Source of the DNA: Elmis aenea
Lineage: Eukaryota; Arthropoda; Insecta; Coleoptera; Elmidae
DNA: 64,000 nt
Reading direction: 5' to 3'
Assembly (NCBI GenBank): GCA_947652605.1
Contig: OX393578.1
Location: 57,419,415 to 57,483,414, forward strand
Shown one piece after another: positions 40,061-53,384 of this stretch. The translations under genes were made by a program, and so were the position numbers. The stretch's first letter is position 1. Each line of letters begins with the position of its first letter. The notes under the pieces are model-generated. The model ran no database searches. It was not told the DNA's origin and saw only the letters and a program-made list of their open reading frames with translations.

Positions 40061-40629
40061 AAATTGTTCAGAAATAGTCGCTCAAGGAACATATGTATTA
40101 ACTAAAGCACGGTATTTTTAGGAAATTATTAAAAATTAAAACCAGCTCATTGAAAGACATATGCAAAACAATTGTATTCATGTAAAGAGGCGATGGATAA
40201 ACTGTTCCTGTGATATACAAATCTATAATTAAAATTGTTTCGAAATAGTCGCTCAAGGAACATATGTATTAACTAAAGCACGGTATTTTTAGAAAATTAT
40301 TAAAAATTAAAACCAGCTCATTGAAAGACATATGCAAAACAATTTTATTCATGTAAAGAGGCGATGGATAAACTGTTCCTGTGATATACAAATCAATAAT
40401 TAAAATTGTTTCGAAATAGTCGCTCAAGGAACATATGTATTAACTAAAGCACGGTATTTTTAGGAAATTAGTAAAAATTAAAACCAGCTCATTGAAAGAC
40501 ATATGCAAAACAATTGTATTTATGTAAAGAGGCGATGGATAAACTGTTCCTGTGATATACAAATCAATAATTAAAATTTTTTAGAAATAGTCGCTCAAGG
40601 AACATATGTATTAACTAAAGCACGGTATT

Positions 40630-42680
40630 TTTAGGAAATTATTAAAAATTAAAACCAGCTCATTGAAAGACATATGCAAAACAATTGTATTCATGTAAAG
40701 AAGCGATGGATAAACTGATCCTGTGATATACAAATCAATAATTAAAATTGTTTAGAAATAGTCGCTCAAGGAACATATGTATTAACTAAAGCACGGTATT
40801 TTTAGGAAATTATTAAAAATTAAAACCAGCTCATTGAAAGACATATGCAAAACAATTGTATTCATGTAAAAAGGCGATGGATAAACTGTTCCTGTGATAT
40901 ACAAATCAATAATTAAAATTGTTTAGAAATAGTCGCACAAGGAACATATGTATTAACTAAAGCACGGTATTTTTAGGAAATTATTAAAAATTAATACCAG
41001 CTTATTGAAAGACATATGCAAAACAATTGTATTCATGTAAAGAGGCGATGGATAAACTGTTCCTGTCATATAGAAATCAATAATTGAAATTGTTTCGAAA
41101 TAGTCGCACAAGGAACATATGTATTAACTAAAGCACGGTATTTTTAGGAAATTATTAAAAATTAAAACCAGCTCATTGAAAGACATATGAAAAACAATTG
41201 TATTCATGTAAAGAGGCGATGGATAAACTGTTCCTGTGATATACAAATCAATAATTAAAATTGTTCAGAAATAGTCGCTCAAGGAACATATGTAGTAACT
41301 AATGCACGGTATTTTTAGGAAATTATTAAAAATTAAAACCAGCTCAGTGAAAGACATATGCAAAACAATTGTATTCATGTAAAGAGGCGATGGATAAACT
41401 GTTCCTGTGATATACAAATCAATAATTAAAATGGTTTAGAAATAGTCGCTCAAGGAACATATGTATTAACTAAAGCACGGTATTTTTAGGAAATTATTAA
41501 AAATTAAAACCAGCTCATTGAAAGACATATGCAAAACCATTGTATTCATGTAAAGAGGCGATGGATAAACTGTTCCTGTGATATACAAATCAATAATTAA
41601 AATTGTTCAGAAATAGTCGCTCAAGGAACATATGTATTAACTAAAGCACGGTATTTTTAGGAAATTATTTAAAATTGAAACCAGCTCATTGAAAGACATA
41701 TGCAAAACAATTGTATTCCTGTAAAGAGGCGATGGATAAACTGTTCCTGTGATATACAAATCAATAATTAAAATTGTTCAGAAATAGTCGCTCAAGGAAC
41801 ATATGTAGTAACTAATGCACGGTATTTTTAGGAAATTATTAAAAATTAAAACCAGCTCATTGAAAGACATATGCAAAACAATTGTATTCATGTAAAGAAG
41901 CGATGGATAAACTGATCCTGTGATATACAAATCAATAATTAAAATTGTTTAGAAATAGTCGCTCAAGGAACATATGTATTAACTAAAGCACGGTATTTTT
42001 AGGAAATTATTAAAAATTAAAACCAGCTCATTGAAAGACATATGCAAAACAATTGTATTCATGTAAAAAGGCGATGGATAAACTGTTCCTGTGATATACA
42101 AATCAATAATTAAAATTGTTTAGAAATAGTCGCACAAGGAACATATGTATTAACTAAAGCACGGTATTTTTAGGAAATTATTAAAAATTAATACCAGCTT
42201 ATTGAAAGACATATGCAAAACAATTGTATTCATGTAAAGAGGCGATGGATAAACTGTTCCTGTCATATAGAAATCAATAATTGAAATTGTTTCGAAATAG
42301 TCGCACAAGGAACATATGTATTAACTAAAGCACGGTATTTTTAGGAAATTATTAAAAATTAAAACCAGCTCATTGAAAGACATATGAAAAACAATTGTAT
42401 TCATGTAAAGAGGCGATGGATAAACTGTTCCTGTGATATACAAATCAATAATTAAAATTGTTCAGAAATAGTCGCTCAAGGAACATATGTAGTAACTAAT
42501 GCACGGTATTTTTAGGAAATTATTAAAAATTAAAACCAGCTCAGTGAAAGACATATGCAAAACAATTGTATTCATGTAAAGAGGCGATGGATAAACTGTT
42601 CCTGTGATATACAAATCAATAATTAAAATGGTTTAGAAATAGTCGCTCAAGGAACATATGTATTAACTAAAGCACGGTAT
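40630..42680 (+). repeat. Duplication offset 7 monomers, 1197 bp (about 40.63-41.49 kb and 41.83-42.68 kb)
   Basis: Four rare markers recur at exactly 7 x 171 bp: AAGCGATGG followed by CTGATCC at 40701 and 41898, ACATATGAAAAAC near 41184 and 42381, GTAGTAACTAATGC near 41293 and 42490, and AAATGGTTTAG near 41429 and 42626. Two monomers of different type (about 41.49-41.83 kb) separate the shared segments. Confidence 0.8.
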
Positions 42681-43519
42681 TTTTAGGAAATTATTAAAAA
42701 TTAATACCAGCTCATTGAAAGACATATGCAAAACAATTGTATTAGTGTAAAGAGGCGATTGATTAACTGTTCCTGTGATATGCAAATCAATAATTGAAAT
42801 TGTTTCGAAATAGTAGCACAAGGAACATATGTATTAACTAAAGCACGGTATTTTTAGGAAATTATTAAAAATTAAAACCAGCTCATTGAAAGACATATGC
42901 AAAACAATTGTATTCATGTAAAGAGGCGATGGATAAACTGTTCCTGTGATATACAAATCAATAATTAAAATTGTTTCGAAATAGTCGCTCAAGGAACATA
43001 TGTATTAACTAAAGCACGGTATTTTTAGGAAATTATTAAAAATTAAAACCAGCTCATTAAAAGACATATGCAAAACAATTGTATTCATGTAAAGAGGCGA
43101 TGGATAAACTGTTCCTGTGATATACAAATCAATAATTAAAATTGTTTCGAAATAGTCGCTCAAGGAACATATGTATTAACTAAAGCACGGTATTTTTAGG
43201 AAATTATTAAAAATTAAAACCAGCTCATTGAAAGACATATGCAAAACAATTGTATTCATGTAAAGAGGCGATGGATAAACTGTTCCTGTCATATACAAAT
43301 CAATAATTGAAATTGTTTCGAAACAGTCGCACAAGGAACATATGTATTATCTAAAGCACGGTATTTTTAGGAAATTATTAAAAATTAAAACCAGCTCATT
43401 GAAAGACATATGCAAAACAATTGTATTCATGTAAAGAGGCGATGGATAAACTGTTCCTGTGATATACAAATCAATAATTTAAATTGTTCAGAAATAGTCG
43501 CTCAAGGAACATATGTATT

Positions 43520-46500
43520 AACTAAAGCACGGTATTTTTAGGAAATTATTAAAAATTAAAACCAGCTCATTGAAAGACATATGCAAAACAATTGTATTCA
43601 TGTAAAGAGGCGATGGATAAACTGTTCCTGTGATATACAAATCAATAATTAAAATTGTTTCGAAATAGTCGCTCAAGGAACATATGTATTAACTAAAGCA
43701 CGGTATTTTTAGGAAATTATTAAAAATTAAAACCAGCTCATTGAAAGACATATGCAAAACAAATGTATTCCTGTAAAGAGGCGATGGATAAACTGTTCCT
43801 GTGATATACAAATCAATAATTAAAATTGTTTAGAAATAGTCGCTCAAGGAACATATGTATTATCTAAAGCACGGTATTTTTAGGAAATTATTAAAAATTA
43901 AAACCAGCTCATTGAAAGACATATGCAAAACAATTGTATTCATGTAAAGAGGCGATGGATAAACTGTTCCTGTGATATACAAATCAATAATTTAAATTGT
44001 TCAGAAATAGTCGCTCAAAGAACATATGTATTAACTAATGCACGGTATTTTTAGGAAATTATTAAAAATTAAAACCAGCTCATTGAAAGACATATGCAAA
44101 ACAATTGTATTCCTGTAAAGAGGCGATGGATAAACTGTTCCTGTGATATACAAATCAATAATTAAAATTGTTTAGAAATAGTCGCTCAAGGAACATATGT
44201 ATTAACTAAAGCAAGGTATTTTTAGGAAATTATTAAAAATTAAAACGAGCTCATTGAAAGACATATGCAAAACAATTGTATTCCTGTAAAGAGGCGATGG
44301 ATAAACTGTTCCTGTGATATACAAATCAATAATTAAAATTGTTTAGAAATAGTCGCTCAAGGAACATATGTATTAACTAAAGCACGGTATTTTTAGGAAA
44401 TTATTAAAAATTAATACCAGCTCATTGAAAGACATATGCAAAACAATTGTATTCATGTAAAGAGGCGATGGATAAACTGTTCCTGTGATATACAAATCAA
44501 TAATTGAAATTGTTTCGAAATAGTCGCACAAGGAACATATGTATTAACTAATGCACGGTATTTTTAGGAAATTATTAAAAATTAAAACCAGCTCATTGAA
44601 AGACATATGCAAAACAATTGTATTCATGTAAAGAGGCGATGGATAAACTGTTCCTGTCATATAGAAATCAATAATTGAAATTGTTTCGAAATAGTCGCAC
44701 AAGGAACATATGTATTAACTAAAGCACGGTATTTTTAGGAAATTATTAAAATTTAAAACCAGCTCATTGAAAGACATATGCAAAACAATTGTATTCATGT
44801 AAAGAGGCGATGGATAAACTGTTCCTGTGATATACAAATCAATAATTAAAATTGTTCAGAAATAGTCGCTCAAGGAACATATGTATTAACTAATGCACGG
44901 TATTTTTAGGAAATTATTAAAAATTAAAACCAGCTCATTGAAAGACATATGCAAAACAATTGTATTCATGTAAAGAGGCGATGGATAAACTGTTCCTGTG
45001 ATATACAAATCAATAATTAAAATTGTTTAGAAATAGTCGCTCAAGGAACATATGTATTAACTAAAGCACGGTATTTTTAGGAAATTATTAAAAATTAAAA
45101 CCAGCTCATTGAAAGACATATGCAAAACTATTGTATTCCTGTAAAGAGGCGATGGATAAACTGTTCCTGTGATATACAAATCAATAATTAAAATTGTTTA
45201 GAAATAGTCGCTCAAGGAACATTTGTATTAACTAAAGCACGGTATTTTTAGGAAATTATTAAAAATTAAAACCAGCTCATTGAAAGACATATGCAAAACA
45301 ATTGTATTCATGTAAAAAGGCGATGGATAAACTGTTCCTGTGATATACAAATCAATAATTAAAATTGTTTAGAAATAGTCGCACAAGGAACATATGTATT
45401 AACTAAAGCACGGTATTTTTAGAAAATTATTAAAATTTAAAACCAGCTCATTGAAAGACATATGCAAAACAATTGTATTCATGTAAAGAGGCGATGGATA
45501 AACTGTTCCTGTGATATACAAATCAATAATTAAAATTGTTCAGAAATAGTCGCTCAAGGAACATATGTATTAACTAATGCACGGTATTTTTAGGAAATTA
45601 TTAAAAATTAAAACCAGCTCATTGAAAGACATATGCAAAACAATTTTATTCATGTAAAGAGGCGATGGATAAACTGTTCCTGTGATATACAAATCAATAA
45701 TTAAAATTGTTTAGAAATAGTCGCTCAAGGAACATATGTATTAACTAAAGCACGGTATTTTTAGGAAATTATTAAAAATTAAAACCAGCTCATTGAAAGA
45801 CATATGCAAAACTATTGTATTCCTGTAAAGAGGCGATGGATAAACTGTTCCTGTGATATACAAATCAATAATTAAAATTGTTTAGAAATAGTCGCTCAAG
45901 GAACATTTGTATTAACTAAAGCACGGTATTTTTAGGAAATTATTAAAAATTAAAACCAGCTCATTGAAAGACATATGCAAAACAATTGTATTCATGTAAA
46001 AAGGCGATGGATAAACTGTTCCTGTGATATACAAATCAATAATTAAAATTGTTTAGAAATAGTCGCACAAGGAACATATGTATTAACTAAAGCACGGTAT
46101 TTTTAGGAAATTATTAAAAATTAATACCAGCTCATTGAAAGACATATGCAAAACAATTGTATTCATGTAAAGAGGCGATTGATAAACTGTTCCTGTGATA
46201 TACAAATCAATAATTGAAATTGTTTCGAAATAGTGGCACAAGGAACATATGTATTAACTAAAGCACGGTATTTTTAGGAAATTATTAAAAATTAAAACCA
46301 GCTCATTGAAAGACATATGCAAAACAATTTTATTCATGTAAAAAGGCGATGGATAAACTGTTCCTGTGATATACAAATCAATAATTAAAATTGTTTAGAA
46401 ATGGTCGCACAAGGAACATATGTATTAACTAAAGCACGGTATTTTTAGGAAATTATTAAAAATTAATACCAGCTCATTGAAAGACATACGCAAAACAATT

Positions 46501-49500
46501 GTATTCATGTAAAGAGGCGATAGATAAACTGTTCCTGTGATATACAAATCAATAATTGAAATTGTTTCGAAATAGTCGCACAAGGAACATATGTATTAAC
46601 TAATGCACGGTATTTTTAGGAAATTATTAAAAATTAAAACCAGCTCATTGAAAGACATATGCAAAACAATTGTATTCATGTAAAGAGGCGATGGATAAAC
46701 TGTTCCTGTCATATACAAATCAATAATTGAAATTGTTTCGAAATAGTCGCACAAGGAACATATGTATTATCTAAAGCACGGTATTTTTAGGAAAATTTTA
46801 AAAATTAAAACCAGCTCATTGAAAGACATATGCAAAACAATTGTATTCATGTAAAGAGGCGATGGATAAACTGTTCCTGTGATATACAAATCAATAATTT
46901 AAATTGTTCAGAAATAGTCGCTCAAAGAACATATGTATTAACTAATGCACGGTATTTTTAGGAAATTAATAAAAATTAAAACCAGCTCATTGAAAGACAT
47001 ATGCAAAACAATTGTATTCCTGTAAAGAGGCGATGGATAAACTGTTCCTGTGATATACAAATCAATAATTAAAATTGTTTAGAAATAGTCGCTCAAGGAA
47101 CATATGTATTAACTAAAGCATGGTATTTTTAGGAAATTATTAAAAATTAAAACCAGCTCATTGAAAGACATATGCAAAACAATTGTATTCCTGTAAAGAG
47201 GCGATGGATAAACTGTTCCTGTGATATACAAATCAATAATTAAAATTGTTTAGAAATAGTCGCTCAAGGAACATATGTATTAACTAAAGCACGGTATTTT
47301 TAGGAAATTATTAAAAATTAAAACCAGCTCATTGAAAGACATATGCAAAACAATTGTATTCCTGTAAAAAGGCGATGGATAAACTGTTCCTGTGATATAC
47401 AAATCAATAATTAAAATTGTTTAGAAAGAGTCGCTCAAGGAACATATGTATTAACTAATGCACGGTATTTTTAGGAAATTATTAAAAATTAAAACCAGCT
47501 TATTGAAAGACATATGCAAAAAAATTGTATTCCTGTAAAGAGGCGATGGATAAACTGTTCCTGTGATATACAAATCAATAATTAAAATTGTTTAGAAATA
47601 GTCGCTCAAGGATCATATGTATTAACTAAAGCACGGTATTTTTAGGAAATTATTAAAAATTAAAACCAGCTCATTGAAAGACATATGCAAAACAATTGTA
47701 TTCATGTAAAGAGGCGATGGATAAACTGTTCCTGTGATATACAAATCAATAATTAAAATTGTTTCGAAATAGTCGCTCAAGGAACATATGTATTAACTAA
47801 AGCACGGTATTTTTAGGAAATTATTAAAAATTAAAACCAGCTCATTGAAAGACATATGCAAAACAAATGTATTCCTGTAAAGAGGCGATGGATAAACTGT
47901 TCCTGTGATATACAAATCAATAACTAAAATTGTTTAGAAATAGTCGCTCAAGGAACATATGTATTATCTAAAGCACGGTATTTTTAGGAAATTATTAAAA
48001 ATTAAAACCAGCTCATTGAAAGACATATGCAAAACAATTGTATTCATGTAAAGAGGCGATGGATAAACTGTTCCTGTGATATACAAATCAATAATTTAAA
48101 TTGTTCAGAAATAGTCGCTCAAAGAACATATGTATTAACTAATGCACGGTATTTTTAGGAAATTATTAAAAATTAAAACCAGCTCATTGAAAGACATATG
48201 CAAAACAATTGTATTCCTGTAAAGAGGCGATGGATAAACTGTTCCTGTGATATACAAATCAATAATTAAAATTGTTTAGAAATAGTCGCTCAAGGAACAT
48301 ATGTATTAACTAAAGCAAGGTATTTTTAGGAAATTATTAAAAATTAAAACGAGCTCATTGAAAGACATATGCAAAACAATTGTATTCCTGTAAAGAGGCG
48401 ATGGATAAACTGTTCCTGTGATATACAAATCAATAATTAAAATTGTTTAGAAATAGTCGCTCAAGGAACATATGTATTAACTAAAGCACGGTATTTTTAG
48501 GAAATTATTAAAAATTAATACCAGCTCATTGAAAGACATATGCAAAACAATTGTATTCATGTAAAGAGGCGATGGATAAACTGTTCCTGTGATATACAAA
48601 TCAATAATTGAAATTGTTTCGAAATAGTCGCACAAGGAACATATGTATTAACTAATGCACGGTATTTTTAGGAAATTATTAAAAATTAAAACCAGCTCAT
48701 TGAAAGACATATGCAAAACAATTGTATTCATGTAAAGAGGCGATGGATAAACTGTTCCTGTCATATAGAAATCAATAATTGAAATTGTTTCGAAATAGTC
48801 GCACAAGGAACATATGTATTAACTAAAGCACGGTATTTTTAGGAAATTATTAAAATTTAAAACCAGCTCATTGAAAGACATATGCAAAACAATTGTATTC
48901 ATGTAAAGAGGCGATGGATAAACTGTTCCTGTGATATACAAATTAATAATTAAAATTGTTCAGAAATAGTCGCTCAAGGAACATATGTATTAACTAATGC
49001 ACGGTATTTTTAGGAAATTATTAAAAATTAAAACCAGCTCATTGAAAGACATATGCAAAACAATTGTATTCATGTAAAGAGGCGATGGATAAACTGTTCC
49101 TGTGATATACAAATCAATAATTAAAATTGTTTAGAAATAGTCGCTCAAGGAACATATGTATTAACTAAAGCACGGTATTTTTGGGAAATTATTAAAAATT
49201 AAAACCAGCTCATTGAAAGACATATGCAAAACTATTGTATTCCTGTAAAGAGGCGATGGATAAACTGTTCCTGTGATATACAAATCAATAATTAAAATTG
49301 TTTAGAAATAGTCGCTCAAGGAACATTTGTATTAACTAAAGCACGGTATTTTTAGGAAATTATTAAAAATTAAAACCAGCTCATTGAAAGACATATGCAA
49401 AACAATTGTATTCATGTAAAAAGGCGATGGATAAACTGTTCCTGTGATATACAAATCAATAATTAAAATTGTTTAGAAATAGTCGCACAAGGAACATATG

Positions 49501-51730
49501 TATTAACTAAAGCACGGTATTTTTAGAAAATTATTAAAATTTAAAACCAGCTCATTGAAAGATATATGCAAAACAATTGTATTCATGTAAAGAGGCGATG
49601 GATAAACTGTTCCTGTGATATACAAATCAATAATTAAAATTGTTCAGAAATAGTCGCTCAAGGAACATATGTATTAACTAATGCACGGTATTTTTAGGAA
49701 ATTATTAAAAATTAAAACCAGCTCATTGAAAGACATATGCAAAACAATTTTATTCATGTAAAGAGGCGATGGATAAACTGTTCCTGTGATATACAAATCA
49801 ATAATTAAAATTGTTTAGAAATAGTCGCTCAAGGAACATATGTATTAACTAAAGCACGGTATTTTTAGGAAATTATTAAAAATTAAAACCAGCTCATTGA
49901 AAGACATATGCAAAACTATTGTATTCCTGTAAAGAGGCGATGGATAAACTGTTCCTGTGGTATACAAATCAATAATTAAAATTGTTTAGAAATAGTCGCT
50001 CAAGGAACATTTGTATTAACTAAAGCACGGTATTTTTAGGAAATTATTAAAAATTAAAACCAGCTCATTGAAAGACATATGCAAAACAATTGTATTCATG
50101 TAAAAAGGCGATGGATAAACTGTTCCTGTGATATACAAATCAATAATTAAAATTGTTTAGAAATAGTCGCACAAGGAACATATGTATTAACTAAAGCACG
50201 GTATTTTTAGGAAATTATTAAAAATTAATACCAGCTCATTGAAAGACATATGCAAAACAATTGTATTCATGTAAAGAGGCGATTGATAAACTGTTCCTGT
50301 GATATACAAATCAATAATTGAAATTGTTTCGAAATAGTAGCACAAGGAACATATGTATTAACTAAAGCACGGTATTTTTAGGAAATTATTAAAAATTAAA
50401 ACCAGCTCATTGAAAGACATATGCAAAACAATTTTATTCATGTAAAAAGGCGATGGATAAACTGTTCCTGTGATATACAAATCAATAATTAAAATTGTTT
50501 AGAAATGGTCGCACAAGGAACATATGTATTAACTAAAGCACGGTATTTTTAGGAAATTATTAAAAATTAATACCAGCTCATTGAAAGACATACGCAAAAC
50601 AATTGTATTCATGTAAAGAGGCGATAGATAAACTGTTCCTGTGATATACAAATCAATAATTGAAATTGTTTCGAAATAGTCGCACAAGGAACATATGTAT
50701 TAACTAATGCACGGTATTTTTAGGAAATTATTAAAAATTAAAACCAGCTCATTGAAAGACATATGCAAAACAATTGTATTCATGTAAAGAGGCGATGGAT
50801 AAACTGTTCCTGTCATATACAAATCAATAATTGAAATTGTTTCGAAATAGTCGCACAAGGAACATATGTATTATCTAAAGCACGGTATTTTTAGGAAAAT
50901 TTTAAAAATTAAAACCAGCTCATTGAAAGACATATGCAAAACAATTGTATTCATGTAAAGAGGCGATGGATAAACTGTTCCTGTGATATACAAATCAATA
51001 ATTTAAATTGTTCAGAAATAGTCGCTCAAAGAACATATGTATTAACTAATGCACGGTATTTTTAGGAAATTAATAAAAATTAAAACCAGCTCATTGAAAG
51101 ACATATGCAAAACAATTGTATTCCTGTAAAGAGGCGATGGATAAACTGTTCCTGTGATATACAAATCAATAATTAAAATTGTTTAGAAATAGTCGCTCAA
51201 GGAACATATGTATTAACTAAAGCATGGTATTTTTAGGAAATTATTAAAAATTAAAACCAGCTCATTGAAAGACATATGCAAAACAATTGTATTCCTGTAA
51301 AGAGGCGATGGATAAACTGTTCCTGTGATATACAAATCAATAATTAAAATTGTTTAGAAATAGTCGCTCAAGGAACATATGTATTAACTAAAGCACGGTA
51401 TTTTTAGGAAATTATTAAAAATTAAAACCAGCTCATTGAAAGACATATGCAAAACAATTGTATTCCTGTAAAAAGGCGATGGATAAACTGTTCCTGTGAT
51501 ATACAAATCAATAATTAAAATTGTTTAGAAAGAGTCGCTCAAGGAACATATGTATTAACTAATGCACGGTATTTTTAGGAAATTATTAAAAATTAAAACC
51601 AGCTTATTGAAAGACATATGCAAAAAAATTGTATTCCTGTAAAGAGGCGATGGATAAACTGTTCCTGTGATATACAAATCAATAATTAAAATTGTTTAGA
51701 AATAGTCGCTCAAGGATCATATGTATTAAC
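43520..51730 (+). repeat. Tandem duplication of 24 monomers, exactly 4104 bp (43.52-47.62 kb and 47.62-51.73 kb)
   Basis: Markers recur at exactly 24 x 171 bp with no net indel: AAATGTATTCC at 43761 and 47865, GCAAGGTATT at 44211 and 48315, TACGCAAAAC at 46487 and 50591, and GAAAATTTTA at 46791 and 50895. By eye I noted about six point differences, for example TAGTGGCAC versus TAGTAGCAC near 46236/50340, and TTTTTGGG versus TTTTTAGG near 49183/45079. A 4-monomer (684 bp) duplication is nested inside (AAACTATTG at 45126 and 45810). Confidence 0.9.
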
Positions 51731-53371
51731 TAAAGCACGGTATTTTTAGGAAATTATTAAAAATTAAAACCAGCTCATTGAAAGACATATGCAAAACAAT
51801 TGTATTCATGTAAAGAGGCGATGGATAAACTGTTCCTGTGATATACAAATCAATAATTGAAATTGTTTCGAAATAGTCGCACAAGGAACATATGTATTAA
51901 CTAAAGCACGGTATTTTTAGGAAATTATTCAAAATTAATGCCAGCTCATTGAAAGACATATGCAAAACAATTGTATTCATGTAAAGAGGCGATGGATAAA
52001 CTGTTTCTGTGATATACAAATCAATAATTAAAATTGTTTAGAAATAGTCGCTCAAGGAACATATGTATTAACTAAAGCACGGTATTTTAAGGAAATTATT
52101 AAAAATTAAAACCAGCTCATTGAAAGACATATGCAAAACAATTGTATTCATGTAAAGAGGCGATGGATAAACTGTTCCTGTGATATTCAAATCAATAATT
52201 AAAATCGTTTAGAAATAGTCGCTCAAGGAACATATGTATTAACTAAAGCACGGTATTTTTAGGAAATTATTAAAAATTAAAACCAGCTCATTGAAAGACA
52301 TATGCAAAACAATTGTATTCATGTAAAGAGGCGATGGATAAACTGTTCCTGTGATATACAAATCAATAATTAAAATTGTTCAGAAATAGTCGCTCAAGGA
52401 ACATATGTATTAACTAATGCACGGTATTTTTAGGAAATTATTAAAAATTCAAACCAGCTCATTGAAAGACATATGCAAAAAAATTATATTCCTGTAAAGA
52501 GGCGATGGATAAACTGTTCCTGTGATATACAAATCAATAATTAAAATTGTTTAGAAATAGTCGCTCAAGGAACATATGTATTAACTAAAGCACGGTATTT
52601 TTAGGAAATTATTAAAAATTAAAACCAGCTCATTGAAAGACTTATGCAAAACAATTGTATTCATGTAAAGAGGCGATGGATAAACTGTTCCTGTCATATA
52701 CAAATCAATAATTGAAATTGTTTCGAAATAGTCGCACAAGGAACATATGTATTAACTAAAGCACGGTATTTTTAGGAAATTATTAAAAATTAATACCAGC
52801 TCATTAAAAGACATATGCAAAACAATTGTATTCATGTAAGGAGGCGATGGATAAACTGTTCCTGTGATATACAAATCAATAATTAAAATTGTTTCGAAAT
52901 TGTCGCTCAAGGAACATATGTATTAACTAAAGCACGGTATTTTTAGGAAATTATTAAAAATTAAAACCAGCTCACTGAAAGACATATGCAAAACAATTGT
53001 ATTCATGTAAAGAGGCGATGGATAAACTGTTCCTGTGATATACAAATCAATAATAGAAATTGTTTCGAAATAGTCGCACAAGGAACATATGTATTAACTA
53101 AAGCACGGTATTTTTAGGAAATTATTAAAAATTAAAACCAGCTCATTGAAAGACATATGCAAAACAATTGTATTCCTGTAAAGAGGCGATGGATAAACTG
53201 TTTCTGTGATATACAAATCAATAATTAAAATTGTTCAGAAATAGTCGCTCAAGGAACATATGTATTAACTAAAGCACGGTATTTTTAGGAAATTATTAAA
53301 AATTAAAACCAGCTCATTGAAAGACATATGCAAAACAATTGTATTCCTGTAAAGAGGCGATGGATAAACTG

Positions 53372-53384
53372 TTTCTGTGACATA
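53372..53384 (+). repeat. Left target-site duplication of the LINE insertion
   Basis: TTTCTGTGACATA here is repeated exactly at 54198-54210. The next bases are the TATATA tail of the minus-strand retrotransposon. The flanking partial monomers (53265-53384 and 54198-54261) add to 184 bp; subtracting 13 gives exactly one 171-bp monomer. That confirms the boundaries, give or take a few bases of TA microhomology. Confidence 0.9.

Larger units (their letters stand above)
1564..53384 (+). repeat. 171-bp satellite DNA array, left segment (302 full monomers plus a 120-bp partial)
   Basis: This is a head-to-tail tandem repeat with a 171-bp monomer, about 28% G+C by hand count of a typical copy. Using TTAACT as monomer position 1, starts run from 1564 to 53265, a distance of 51,701 bp. 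Subtracting the visible indels (net +59) leaves exactly 302 x 171. All copies face the same way, and I saw no inversion or foreign insertion in this segment. Each monomer carries stop codons in every frame, and no long ORF occurs. Recurrent variant sites include CACGG/CATGG, AAAACCAG/AATACCAG/AATGCCAG, TTCATG/TTCCTG, GTTTAG/GTTTCG/GTTCAG and GCTCAAGG/GCACAAGG. Copies near each other differ by a few percent, while duplicated blocks are nearly identical. A role as centromeric or pericentromeric heterochromatin is plausible but unproven. Confidence 0.97.

Noticed and set aside
1564..53384. Protein-coding tandem repeat
   Set aside because: Stop codons recur in all frames of the monomer and no long ORF exists over 50 kb. 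The monomer is a multiple of three (171), but the frames are closed.
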